This document shows, in pieces, positions 25,638 through 32,205 of a stretch of 64,000 bases of DNA. Every line of letters starts with the position of its first letter. The first letter of the stretch is position 1. Under the pieces are notes generated by a model. That model saw only the letters and a program-made list of their open reading frames with translations, did not search any database and was not told the origin of the DNA. The stretch spans positions 33,328,501 to 33,392,500 of the forward strand of contig CM060831.1 in the NCBI GenBank assembly GCA_030762175.1, given 5' to 3'. The DNA is from Metallyticus violacea. Lineage: Eukaryota > Arthropoda > Insecta > Mantodea > Metallyticidae. Made by a program: the position numbers and the translations under genes.

Positions 25638-28600
25638 GTTATTGTTATTATTGTTGTTATAGTGAGAATAAAATTTTGTCAAAATTTCAGACACTTTTTT
25701 CTCAAAAAAATTTAATTAATTTAAAAGCACTGAATACCTGTTTTAAGAATCCTGAAATGCACAATTGGAAAACAGATGAATTTCTAGAACATTATTATTG
25801 GTTTCATGGTGTAGTGTTCAAAATGAGTTCTGTAGGTTGTGAAATAAATTTCTTTAATGCACTTGGTATATGAAGTTAAAATTTTACACTTTTTGTAATA
25901 AAGCGTTTTAAAAAGTTTGCATTGTGCAATAAATATGAAGTGAGAATAATGGTTTTTAAAGAAAATACCTTTTTCAGTGCTGAAGATGCTGATATAATTA
26001 GAGTTAAGCTGATTGCAGCTGGAATCAGCAAAACTGGCTCCTTTGTTGAGAAAAAACATCTTACTTTTTTGGTCATATGACACTTAGTGGTGGTTTCACT
26101 ATGAGGGGCATTCTAAAAGTTCTCGGCATGACTAAGATTAACATAAAGGTTTTTTTTTATTTTTCAACATAGTCATCTTATAAATCAATACATTTAGTCC
26201 AATGACATTCCAGCTTTTTAATACACTCAGTGAATAAGATTTGCCTAATTGAGAAAAATAATATCTCAGCTTCAACCTCATTATTTGATGTGAATTTCAT
26301 CCATACACCATTTTTTCAGGTTTAGGAACATAAATTAATCTCTGGCAGCCAAATTTGGCAATTATGGCAGATGTGGTGTTGAGCAGTGTCATGCAGTTGC
26401 AGCAGCAATCCCAGATGTGTTTGAAGATGTATTATTATCATCATGAAAAAAACTTTCTCTCTGGCAAAGTGTGGACTCTTAGCCTGAATAGCATCCTTCA
26501 TTTAGTTCATTAATATTCCCTGATGATGGTTCTGCCCTTCAAGTTTACGTGTGCAACACCACAAGAATTGTAGAAAACCTTAGTCAGACTTTTCCTGCAG
26601 ATGGAACATATTTGCTTTCTTTGGTGCATTTTCACCTGTTGCCACCCACTGTTTGGACTGCTTCATCTCTTGCACGTAGTGATGATGAATAATATGATTT
26701 TATTTGAGTGTAAAAATATTTCATTAGAGATAAATCTTGTAAATAGAAATGTTATCTTGAATAAATTGTTTCATTCTACTCTCTGTACAAAAAATTGCCC
26801 CTATAATATTAACCTCCTATATAATTATGTTTCATCTAACATCAGAGAAACTCACTGAGATTGCATTTAAACTGTTATAAACACTCTTGCAAAATGTTCA
26901 TTCCAATGCATTTTGGTTCATTGTTAACAAACTCTGTACCCCTCAAGCGTAAAGCTTTCTCATTCCCAAAACTTCATGTAATATGGTGGACATGGCCTAT
27001 CAAACTCTTTGCATTGTCAGCCAACTCCTGTACCTTCAATCGACGATCATTAAGTAAGGCATTGTGAATTTTTGTTGCAATCTTGTCAGGGATAGCAGTT
27101 TTCAGATGCCCTGATCGCTCATCATTTGAGTGGATGTATGACCATGCTCAAATTCAGCAGCCCAATTTTGAACCATCAAAAATTAAGGGGAAGAATCCTC
27201 TAATGTGGAATTAACTCCTTTTGTATTTCTATTGGGGTTAAACCCTTCAAAACTAAGTACTTTTATCGCAGCTTGTATTTCAGTTTTTATCTATTTTGTA
27301 GAAATAGATAAACAATGGTTTATTTACATGATCATCACAAACTATTATAGTAATTTGGCCATCTTCACTACATATCTGAGTCAGGCCAAGAACTTTTAGA
27401 ACACCGCTTGTATTTATTAAACCACCATAACTTTATTTATTGCAGAGCAAGCAGCTATACTTGTATATAAATAGCAAAACAGTCATCAATTGGTAATCTT
27501 TCTGCAGAAAAGTTTTCATTTTCTGGGCCATAGATAACAGTACTAATTAAGGGGACTGAATAAAATAGTTGAAATTAATGAGGCAAGAATTGGCAAACAA
27601 GAGTTCAATTGTGGAAGACCAATGAAGGGCAGTGGGTATTTGTGAGCTAGAAATACTTTCTTAGTGCATGTCCAAGCCTGTGATTCACCAAACTGGATTT
27701 CATCTGAATCAAAGACTTGATTTACTTAGAAACATAATAAGCAATAGGAAGTGCACAGTAGCATCAAGTAAGGAAGATTCCATCACTTATAATTAACCAT
27801 ACATAGTTTTGTGGGCCAGCAACAGAACACACAAATACAACAGAATGGACTTGGCATGAAGTCAACATAAGTATTTCTAGGTTTGGAGTCAAAGAGCGCA
27901 CTACTCAGGATACATTTTCCGGAAATATTTCCTCAACTTGGAAGACTGTGCTCTTTACATATTTTTGTTTTTGTTTGTTTTTTGTTTTGTACTTTATTCT
28001 CCAACATATTAAAGTAGGCAGTGTTTAATTTCTAACATTATTTTATTATATTGCTTTTAGCATCTAGGTGAAAATGAATGTAAGATTGAGTTGAAGTTTA
28101 AAAGACATAATATTGCATTGGCTATGGTGGACATGTAAACTAAAAAATTAGGATTGTTGTGTAATAGTAAAAATATCTTGCATCCAACAACACGGGACAA
28201 AGCCATTGCCGTAAAGCTGGAAAATAATTTTAGGTTATGTAAAGACATACAATATAAACTTTTTCCATGTAGAAATTGAGCATTTTATGTGGATTTTTAA
28301 AAATGAAAATTTTAAAGAAAAATTTAATTTTCAGTGCATAACACTGTACATTCATCTGTATGGCGTACTAAAATTGCCATACCTGATGACAAGTTTTAAT
28401 TGATGGCCATAATTGCTACATTATCATGCTCACTATTGTGATAATGTGAGGTGTGAAGCTATGCATGTTTAATATGCTGCACCTATGACACTATTAGAAG
28501 ATGAACATTTCAGCAAACTGACAGCATGACTAAAACTGCTGTTTCCTTTCTTTGTTTCTTTTTTAATTTTTCTGTGATCTCCAATTAACAGTAACAGTTT

Positions 28601-28647
28601 TAAATAATGTCATTGCAGGTGGGGAAAATCAATTTCAATATTTTTAA
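2461..28647 (+). CDS. Ankyrin-repeat protein, five coding exons (gene model)
   Basis: The model joins 2461-2514, 3804-3960, 15494-15534, 22312-22477 and 28619-28647. The total is 447 nt including the stop, or 148 residues, and every junction keeps frame (phases 0,1,0,1). Residues 19-45 form a partial first ankyrin repeat. Full repeats with the TPLH signature start near residues 49 and 85, and a fourth, TPLD-type repeat starts near 118. No signal peptide, membrane segment or other domain is visible, so the product is probably an intracellular protein-binding adaptor made almost entirely of ankyrin repeats. I do not recognise the orthologue and assign no symbol. Introns are 1.3, 11.5, 6.8 and 6.1 kb and are packed with transposons. 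The first four exons are strong. The last is the weakest part, and a longer protein with exons elsewhere is possible. Confidence 0.75.
2515..3803 (+). other. Ankyrin gene intron 1
   Basis: This is a GT-AG intron of 1289 bases. It is AT-rich with no recognised transposon or coding sequence. Confidence 0.7.
3804..3960 (+). CDS. Ankyrin gene, coding exon 2
   Basis: A pyrimidine-rich tract ending TTTTTACAG precedes 157 nt of open frame, followed by the donor G|GTGAGA (phase 1). It encodes residues 19-70: a partial repeat (ALWDNAELLEDLL, then an HINSQD turn) and a full repeat starting WGRTPLHAAA and ending CLGVLLQAG. Spacing of the TPLH box, the LLL helix and the following A-DPN turn fits the ankyrin consensus. 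The A of A-DPN is split across the next intron. Confidence 0.9.
4717..4911 (+). mobile_element. SINE family A, diverged and 3'-truncated copy
   Basis: Compared with cleaner copies at 50373 and 61555, it keeps the tRNA-like head (GGTGGCTGAGGTTGCTAAG for box A, GTGTGAATCCCATCAGGA for box B). It also keeps the central TTTTTTACAGGCTTTCCTCA block. It stops near a run of CATTT repeats and lacks the usual 3' part. It lies in ankyrin intron 2 in the sense direction. Confidence 0.75.
5418..5645 (+). repeat. 114-bp tandem duplication
   Basis: Two head-to-tail units, 5418-5531 and 5532-5645, differ by one base that I can find (GGCAGAAG in the first, GGCACAAG in the second). Near identity implies a recent duplication. 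Each unit contains CTGATGAAGTCACTGGCAGA, which loosely resembles a hammerhead core but lacks an intact GAAA. Confidence 0.95.
6232..6492 (+). pseudogene. LINE reverse transcriptase fragment
   Basis: The open frame carries the RT palm motif A (FIDFEKAFDS, with the catalytic D) and motif B (VRQGCKLSPILFKLYVNDI). It breaks where the SINE at 6494 enters. The frame resumes after the SINE around 6763 with the degenerate motif C LLFADELVIAS. The D-to-E change there would be expected to abolish catalysis. Confidence 0.88.
6494..6762 (+). mobile_element. SINE family A nested in the LINE
   Basis: The copy starts TGCCATGGGTGACCGAGGTC (tRNA-like box A) and has box B GGGTTTCGAATCC. It then carries the ACTGAGATTTTTTCCAGG core and the family 3' end (TCAAAATTGGCGTTAAACAC), with an A-rich tail ending at 6762. 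It lies inside the RT frame of the LINE, between motifs B and C. AAAACTG before and AAAACAG after may be an imperfect target duplication. Confidence 0.9.
8147..8841. other. Intron 2 stretch, weakly related to the left foldback element
   Basis: Around 8213-8340 the sequence (CAGAACATGTTTTATGGACT, then GCTGGTGGC) is loosely similar to the inner arm of the foldback element at 170-310. It may be a very old relative. Nothing coding is seen. Confidence 0.3.
8842..9143 (-). mobile_element. SINE family B with 11-bp target duplication
   Basis: GTTTGCTAGGT occurs at 8831-8841 and 9144-9154 on either side of the element. Read on the minus strand, the head is GGTCCTGATGGTGTAGTGG with box B GGGTTCGATCCCGGCCAGGA, a tRNA-like arm resembling Asp/Glu-type tRNAs. 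A body follows that includes CTTACTTCC..., CAAGCCTGAAAA... and a T-rich tail on the plus strand at 8841-8852. The tRNA-like part is a SINE promoter, not a working tRNA. Confidence 0.93.
9155..10799. other. Intron 2 stretch without recognised gene
   Basis: The stretch is AT-rich. Around 9990-10060 there are repeated TGCCTAAAA/GACCTAAAA and TGCCTATTTCTGCCTTTT motifs of the kind found near hAT ends. They could be the terminal region of the hAT relic that follows. That link is inference. Confidence 0.35.
10572..10622. repeat. Palindromic ATT/AAT microsatellite
   Basis: A run of ATT triplets is followed by ATATAT and then by AAT triplets. Together they form an almost perfect hairpin-capable inverted repeat of about 50 bases. 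Confidence 0.9.
10800..11430 (+). pseudogene. hAT-derived transposase relic (CGGBP1-like type)
   Basis: The frame at 10817-11011 contains FLEKYCQKPFPSESTLRKTN, the PSESTLRK pattern of the CGGBP1-like group of hAT-derived proteins. Downstream, in broken frames, are DIEDICIWIDGD (about 11020), LWTDAASYISGSALLKTF (about 11199), NLIHFTCLAHTFHRISE (about 11256) and PLTPQPILTQWGT (about 11370). Each follows in the order expected for this group. Several stops and frameshifts show it is dead. It lies in ankyrin intron 2. Confidence 0.7.
11528..11566 (-). ncRNA. Hammerhead ribozyme-like motif
   Basis: On the minus strand the order is CTGACGA (11563-11557), helix II AAGGC/GCCTT closed by a short loop, GAAA (11539-11536), and the self-complementary ACATGT (11536-11531), followed by C. 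All invariant core positions of the hammerhead (CUGANGA and GAAA) are present. Such motifs with a 2-3 bp palindromic helix III are known from Penelope-like elements. Activity is not shown. Confidence 0.7.
11821..11833 (+). repeat. Poly-G tract (13 G)
   Basis: This is a G homopolymer in AT-rich surroundings, one of seven G or C runs of ten or more in the window. Confidence 0.95.
11834..13147. other. Intron 2 stretch without recognised gene
   Basis: The stretch is AT-rich and CpG-poor. Motifs such as TGCCTAAAATTCTG near 12290 might be the other end of the hAT element whose relic lies at 10800, but this is uncertain. Confidence 0.3.
13148..13460 (-). mobile_element. SINE family A with 8-bp target duplication
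   Basis: On the plus strand it begins with 32 T (13148-13179, the A tail of the minus-strand element) and ends with the inverted head CGGCCACCCATGGCGG. Box B is seen inverted near 13395. The central AGGACTGAGGAAAACCTGG block is present. ACCCTCTT occurs at the left edge (13142-13149, overlapping the T tail) and at 13461-13468, a plausible target duplication. Confidence 0.92.
13690..14100 (-). pseudogene. hAT transposase C-terminal (dimerisation) relic
   Basis: The minus-strand frame from 13976 encodes a segment with FPQLSELLTIVITTPLTTME, then TEQCCSTMKKIKMFLQNTM and RLLALAMLPFRKKLL. Order and spacing fit the hAT C-terminal dimerisation region (the IPVTTATAERSFS...LK..LRSTM...RL..LALL pattern). 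RHMDFL near the C-terminus recalls relatives that have RHIDFL there. The frame upstream (to about 14100) is degenerate. This is a different hAT lineage from the one at 10800. Confidence 0.75.
14140..14183 (+). ncRNA. Hammerhead ribozyme-like motif, best-preserved copy
   Basis: TGCAA (14140-14144) pairs with TTGCA (14179-14183) as helix I. The core CTGAGGA is at 14145-14151. Helix II is AGGC (14155-14158) with GCCT (14163-14166), and GAAA is at 14169-14172. The palindrome ACTAGT (14172-14177) would form a minimal helix III, followed by a T before the expected cleavage point. All three helices and both invariant core strands can be drawn. Only biochemical activity is unknown. Confidence 0.75.
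15494..15534 (+). CDS. Ankyrin gene, coding exon 3 (41 nt)
   Basis: This short exon lies between ATTTCAG and GTAAGC. It completes the split alanine and encodes DPNIPCGPRGENR, the loop that joins two ankyrin repeats. It enters in phase 1 and leaves in phase 0, exactly what exons 2 and 4 require. At 41 nt it is too short to be noticed by ORF length alone. The reading frame and the repeat register are the evidence. Confidence 0.88.
15925..16095 (+). mobile_element. Penelope-like terminal remnant, inverted repeat
   Basis: The left arm (about 15938-15990) and right arm (about 16028-16085) are reverse complements. Both include GTATTGCTTCACTTGTGTAA or its complement, AATATTTGGAACCGGTTTC and AAGACCTT. 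The right arm holds a hammerhead-like motif and the left arm a decayed one on the opposite strand. No coding sequence remains between them, so this looks like two terminal repeats head to head. Confidence 0.6.
16010..16050 (+). ncRNA. Hammerhead ribozyme-like motif (core slightly altered)
   Basis: The core strand reads CCGAAGA (16014-16020), one base off CUGANGA. Helix II AAGAC (16023-16027) pairs with GTCTT (16032-16036). GAAA is at 16038-16041 and the palindrome ACCGGT at 16041-16046. TGG before the core and CCA after the cleavage position could pair as helix I. The U-to-C change in the core would probably impair activity. Confidence 0.55.
16530..16790 (+). mobile_element. Short Penelope-like remnant
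   Basis: It begins with TTGGAACTTATACAGTGAAG, closely matching the left end of the longer element at 18950, and ends with an inverted segment (ACTCAATCATAAAATGATCT against AAGGTCATTGTATGATTCTG). CTGATGATGTAGACAATTAT at 16680 is a decayed hammerhead-like core followed by A-rich sequence instead of GAAAC. No coding sequence remains. It runs into an (AT)n repeat at 16779-16799. Confidence 0.5.
16800..18948. other. Intron 3 stretch without recognised gene
   Basis: Apart from a T-run near 16871-16889 and the pyrimidine tract described separately, I see no gene or recognised transposon here. Confidence 0.5.
17418..17568 (+). repeat. Long polypyrimidine (TTC/CCT) tract
   Basis: About 150 bases on the plus strand are nearly all C and T: CCCCT-type repeats, then CCT, then about 15 TTC repeats. 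The strand asymmetry and mirror-like TTC block are of the kind that can form triplex DNA. Translations of it are low-complexity artefacts. Confidence 0.95.
19472..19696 (+). pseudogene. GIY-YIG endonuclease domain of the Penelope-like element
   Basis: The frame contains SGIYKINYAECEKIYIGKTK, with GIY and YIG at the usual spacing of about ten residues. TRLKEISRR follows, carrying the conserved arginine region, then SAIAYQFCTENHDI, which matches the A.H....H region of relatives with changes. This nuclease nicks target DNA in Penelope-like elements. The frame is short and the rest of the protein is broken, so it is not functional. Confidence 0.85.
19870..19912 (+). ncRNA. Hammerhead ribozyme-like motif, decayed
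   Basis: CTGATGA is at 19876-19882. Helix II is a perfect GAGAA (19884-19888) with TTCTC (19896-19900). The second core strand reads GAAC instead of GAAA, followed by ACTGGT, one base from the palindrome seen in other copies. It sits just before the 3' end of the Penelope-like remnant, where the terminal repeat would be. Confidence 0.6.
19976..21119. other. Intron 3 stretch without recognised gene
   Basis: The stretch is AT-rich. Around 20470-20545, repeated GGTAGAAATAGGCAAAATGG-type motifs look like the complement of those near 10030 and may be a hAT end. No coding exon is recognised. Confidence 0.35.
21120..21990 (+). mobile_element. Penelope-like element remnant with inverted terminal units
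   Basis: A unit of about 105 bases (GGTATGCA..., CTCTGTA, GATGAATTT, TTATTTGGTAGAT) occurs three times. It runs directly at 21166-21270 and 21306-21418 and inverted at 21838-21933. A hammerhead-like core lies outside the first and third units (decayed on the minus strand at about 21128-21155, good on the plus strand at 21939). Between them, at about 21614-21675, is GIYEINCKDCNKKYMVK, a broken GIY-YIG start. The two outer ends point in opposite directions. Confidence 0.7.
21935..21975 (+). ncRNA. Hammerhead ribozyme-like motif
   Basis: CTGATGA is at 21939-21945. Helix II AGGC (21949-21952) pairs with GTCT (21957-21960) using one G-U pair. GAAA is at 21963-21966 and the palindrome ACATGT at 21966-21971. 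Both invariant core strands are intact. Helix I is not obvious, so the flanks may have decayed or the copy may rely on dimer formation. Confidence 0.65.
22312..22477 (+). CDS. Ankyrin gene, coding exon 4
   Basis: After the acceptor TATTTTCAG comes a 166-nt open segment, then G|GTAAGT (phase 1). It encodes residues 85-139: a full repeat beginning TPLHVSSEHGYVSNVKLLL with the turn GANLIARDNN, then a last repeat GLTPLDIAEKGDHAECMHIL. The final KQEA looks like the capping helix. This is the best-preserved ankyrin sequence in the window. Confidence 0.92.
22478..25197 (+). other. Intron 4, first part
   Basis: A short inverted repeat lies near 23808-23865 (TATATACAAATGAGTCAGTT against TGACTCATTTGTATATTTAA). 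Otherwise I recognise no gene or transposon. Short ORFs here have no family signature. Confidence 0.45.
25199..25350 (+). repeat. Dispersed repeat, copy 1
   Basis: About 150 bases match 56380-56540 in the same orientation, with shared blocks GGCTTGTTTAGTC, GTTTATCATG, CTGTTTC, TTCTGTAGGAAGT and ACTTTCTACT. The second copy lies directly before a transposase N-terminus, so this is probably the 5' non-coding part of that transposon family. Confidence 0.75.
25599..25661 (+). repeat. (TAT)n microsatellite
   Basis: About 20 imperfect TAT/TGT triplets. They create a poly-tyrosine stretch in one short ORF, which is an artefact. Confidence 0.95.
26102..27410 (-). mobile_element. Mariner-family DNA transposon, degenerate, 1.3 kb
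   Basis: TA target sites lie at 26100-26101 and 27411-27412. Terminal inverted repeats of about 28 bases match: TTCTAAAAGTTCTCGGCATG on the left and TTCTAAAAGTTCTTGGCCTG as read inward from the right. On the minus strand, relics of a mariner transposase include VQNWAAEFEHGHTSTQ (about 27160, the N-terminal DNA-binding part). LFTECIKKLECHWTKCIDL and DDYVEK lie near the C-terminus (about 26240-26170). The length is the usual 1.3 kb, and many stops make it dead. Confidence 0.88.
27413..28618 (+). other. Intron 4, last part
   Basis: This is AT-rich sequence with no recognised gene or transposon, ending in the acceptor used for the candidate last exon. Confidence 0.45.
28619..28647 (+). CDS. Ankyrin gene, candidate last coding exon
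   Basis: A good acceptor (TGTCATTGCAG) is followed by sequence that, in the phase demanded by exon 4, adds GGENQFQYF and a TAA stop. The total CDS then becomes a multiple of three. Support is limited to splice-site quality, frame and position just before the point near 29 kb where CpG becomes commoner. A nine-residue tail has little coding signal, so another 3' exon inside or beyond the window is possible. Confidence 0.4.
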
Positions 28648-30910
28648 ACCTGCATTTTGAATAGCAATCATGGAAATATTTTGGTTTTTAGCTAGTATTA
28701 GATTAATAGCACATACTTACTTTTTCAATTTGTATAATTTTTTTTTGCTAAATAATGTGGTAAGGTTTTTAAGGAAATTTGGTGCAATATCTTACTGCTA
28801 AGTGAAATTGGAATAGACAACTTGACTGCCCCATGAGATAATGTTAACAAAAAGCAATTCCCCAAAATTTCTGTCACAGATAGCCTCTTATGTAGTTGGT
28901 TCATAGCATTTTTTTTAAATATATTTCTGCATTATTTAAAAATAACATCAAACACTAAATTAACTGTTTTCTGAATGACAACATGTCAACATTAGCAAAA
29001 GTAATTTTTTTCTATGGATAAGAGATAAGTAACTGAGTTTCTGAAATGTTTTATAATATGCTTATGCCATGTTTATTCTTAGTCATAAGGCATAGCAGTA
29101 TAGCGCACAACGAAAAAACAATCACAATGCTTAGCGAATTAGTTTCTTGGAATCTCATCTAATACTCATTTAAGTCATATCACTTGCCCTAAAGTAATGT
29201 TGTTCTGCTATTTCTTTGTTGACCACTCCAGGTAATAGCACCTTAAATGTGTTTCAAGGTTTCTTATTTTAGGAATATTACAATAGAATCCCTCGTAGCT
29301 GGTACAAAATAATTCAAATTATTGTGAATCAACTGCACAAAAATGCTACCTATAAATGAATACTCAGAATATAAAATAAATCTCTGACAGTACCAAAACA
29401 AGGGCACTTTCAATAAAAAATCAAAAACACTGTTTTTTTTAATATTTGTGTTTTCCAATCATGCATTTGCTCTAACCCCCCCCCCTCCCAAAAAACGGAA
29501 TTCTGACGATATAAAACACACATTAAAATGCTTTGAAATCGGTTTCCATGTCCTAAAGTAAACAATGGTAAAAGTGATTTGTTAACTTAAGTACAGCATT
29601 GCATGCGAGTCTGGCTCGCTTTGGATGTAGCCAGGCTGTTCTTGTAGTGAGGAGGAATCTCCACTTTTTACTATAGAAACAACGATATTGTAACAGTTAT
29701 GGCTGGTAACAATCTAATACTTTTTAGCATAAACAACAGTTGTTGCTAAATAGAAACTAATGTAGTTTTATAGGAAAGGAATTATATATTTGCTGCATTG
29801 GAGGAGGTTGGCTGATGCCAAGAAGTAAAAACCTATAAAGACCTGCTATCTTTTCTTAACCCTGGAGCTGGATGGCCCTCTACATAGCATGCGGTAGCTC
29901 AAATCAATGTGGAGTGTTCAGAACCTACAAAATTCCACTACGCTTGCGCAAGCTCTTTAATTTGATAAGAAAGTGAAGATTCTCCAAATGATCTCTTGTA
30001 GTAACAAATTTACATACAAACACATCTGATTAGATTTGGTCGCTCGTACTAATTAGAAAAATGAAAGGTACTGCTCAGAATACTGCAATTATTAATTATC
30101 AGTGCATCTTAACTTTTATAATAAAATATTACTCCGCGTTATCCCTCCCCTTTGTTGCTATTGGCTTTCAAATTTACCGGCTCACAAAAAGACATATAAA
30201 TGCGTTATTTTTTCTATTTCCTCATCTCCTGTACGCGTATACTATTTATTTTTAGTCCTAAAGGCAGTTTCATAAATATTACATACACATCCATGTATAA
30301 TTAGGAACATGAATAAAATAAAACATTACCTATCGAACTGTTACATGTTACGTCTTTTTACGCAGACATGTTGCATCTCATTCTACAAACGTTTTATTCT
30401 TGGCTGAAATGTAAACCAATTCTCTTATTAATAACAAAATCTTTCTTCACGCTTTAACAACAAAAAATGAAAGAAAACCGTACAAATAATCAAGTATTTT
30501 CATTTAATAAGAGGCACTACTTCGCGAAATAATATGGAAGTAAAGAGGTTGTATCAAAATTACTTCCACTACATGCTTTTATTGACATCCACTATAAACT
30601 TATGATGGGCAGACCATACTAAATAAGGGCAAGGTGCTCAAAATAATAAAAATTAAAAACAATGCTGACACATCAATTAGGGGATATTTTTAATAATGGC
30701 GCATATTTCACAGGCGAGGAAATTGACGGTTGACTCTGAGCTTAAACGGTTATGTGATAAGCATGTGTGCAAAAATGAAGAAATATAATGTTCTTCCTCG
30801 TAAGATATAAATTTTTCTTGCCGCTGCTTTACATTACTGTGAAAGAAACTATTTTTATGTAAAAATTCAGTATTCAAACTTCTATGATGAAATGCACGTA
30901 CGTTTAGAAG
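28648..30910. other. Possible 3' UTR followed by intergenic sequence
   Basis: If the last exon is right, the 3' UTR starts here, and candidate AATAAA-type signals lie near 29375. A C10 run is at 29476-29485. From about 29 kb CpG steps become noticeably commoner than to the left. I see no recognised coding sequence. Confidence 0.4.
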
Positions 30911-31171
30911 TTGTGTGTTGCAAAATTCATCAGTAGCAAAAGTCGCCATTTGATATTCCTGAAACTTGTGCGACTGGATGGAGCCGATTTGCTCAGAAAT
31001 AGAAAAGGGTGTAGTCTATGCGGAAGATGTGGCTACCGTTACTCGATGAGGATGTTGTTCTCTTCGCAGTTAGGACACAATGAAAGAACATGCGGTCTCG
31101 AGATAGTATTTCGTTACCCACATGCGGTGACGTGTGACTGCTTCGGGAGTGGAGGACAATCGAAGAAATAA
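30911..31171 (+). CDS. Cysteine-rich ORF, possible noggin/trunk/PTTH-type cystine-knot exon
   Basis: The last 54 residues run from KGCSLCGRCGYRYSMRML to RTCGLEIVFRYPHAVTCDC, a short glycine tail and a TAA stop. The ending C-G-x(6)-Y-P-x(4)-C-x-C closely resembles the C-terminal signature of noggin-type cystine knots (CG-x(5)-YP-x(4)-CxC), and the insect relatives trunk and PTTH also end in a CxC. Six cysteines lie in the segment, somewhat fewer than a full knot, so upstream exons would be needed. A possible acceptor is TTTGCTCAG near 30995. The stop overlaps an AATAAA-like hexamer. It could also be a chance ORF. I rate the family assignment as tentative. Confidence 0.3.
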   Translation: MCVAKFISSKSRHLIFLKLVRLDGADLLRNRKGCSLCGRCGYRYSMRMLFSSQLGHNERTCGLEIVFRYPHAVTCDCFGSGGQSKK

Positions 31172-31430
31172 AATGTGCCGGCTGTTGCTCCGAACCGGAT
31201 CGTCTGGCATGTGTTTCGGGGATTGAAACCCAACACCTTCACGTGCATCAAGTCACGTGGAGTATCAAGAAAGTACCTTTTAAAACGTCTCAGGAGCGGC
31301 TTCAGGATGTTACATTTGTGTGCGTTAAGGCCATATTTCCTCAGGATTTCAGATGACTGGAAAGTAAAGTGGTTCTTTTTGGATTGCAAAGTTTGTTATG
31401 AATGTTTTAAACAAAAAGTGCTGTAAATTC
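31172..31430 (+). other. Unrecognised open stretch after the cysteine-rich ORF
   Basis: The same frame stays open from just after the stop to 31426 and includes ISDDWKVKWFFLDCKVCYEC. I recognise no family. It may be 3' UTR of the preceding exon or part of another gene. Confidence 0.25.
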
Positions 31431-31535
31431 TGTCCCGGCAAATAGAGCAGATTCCTCTATCGACTAGATAAGATATCTATGCACCCCTTACTAATTTATT
31501 CTGAGAGGATTGGGCAGTACCTACTGAGTGTTGGT

Positions 31536-31822
31536 CGGTCCTGGTGGTGTAGTGGTTACCATACTTGCCTCCTAAACCCAAGATCGCGGGTTCGAACCCG
31601 GCCAGGACCGATGAATTTTTTCGGGCGTAAAAATCCTACCTTCGGAAGGGAAGTAAAGCCGTGGGTCCCGTGTCGTACACTTACGGCACGAAAAAGAACC
31701 TCAAGCCTGAAAGATAGGCCTCTGAGCAAAATTTGTCGGCCTTTTCACGCCCTGAATTGAATGGGACGCTGATGACCTGAGACGTTAAAGAGCGTCCGTA
31801 AATAAAACAATAAAAACAAAAA
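31536..31822 (+). mobile_element. SINE family B, well-preserved copy
   Basis: The head GTCCTGGTGGTGTAGTGG contains box A and GGGTTCGAACCCGGCCAGGA contains box B. The two ends form an acceptor-stem-like pairing (TCCTGG with CCAGGA). The body includes GAACCTCAAGCCTGA, CACGCCCTGAATTGAATGGG and GATGACCTGAGACGTTAAAG, then an A-rich tail. CTACTGAGTGTT before and CTACTCAATGTT after may be a diverged target duplication. Confidence 0.92.
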
Positions 31823-31924
31823 TCTACTCAATGTTCCAGGTTTTCAGGGAGCAATGCTGTAGTTTGTTATCATTACGTAATACCGAAGTAGAAATTACAA
31901 TGTTCCTACCGACCGCCTGCTTAG

Positions 31925-32205
31925 TCTATATAGTGGTGGCGTTGGCGACTGCTAATCCGTAGGTCCTGAATTCGAATTCTGGTCAGATCAAGCTGTCTTG
32001 GTGAGATTTTCATCGAGTTTTGCCTTACGCTGAGAAGGTGAATGTCAGATAGATTTAAGACTCCAAGAACTCCCAGCTCATTTGCGTCATTATTAATTTC
32101 TTTCCATTCCGTTCATTACTACAGATTTACATCTATAGTATTCTTACCAATCTACAGATGTCGCGAGAAAACATGCAATCAAAGCGTCAATAAATGAAGA
32201 TATTA
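31925..32205 (+). mobile_element. SINE family C, diverged copy
   Basis: It aligns along its length with 33423-33675. The tRNA-like head has TAGTGGTGGCGTTGGCGA and box B GAATTCGAATTCTGGTCAG. Shared body blocks include GAGAAGGTGAATG, AGATAGATTTAAG, TTCATTACTACAGATTTACA and a CGTCAATAAATGAA end. Confidence 0.8.

Noticed and set aside
25466..25873. 135-codon ORF
   Set aside because: A third of its centre is a TAT microsatellite read as poly-tyrosine, and the rest has no motif.
31536..31610. A tRNA gene
   Set aside because: Boxes A and B and a stem-like pairing are present, but the same sequence recurs with a conserved non-tRNA body and target duplications, so it is a SINE head.
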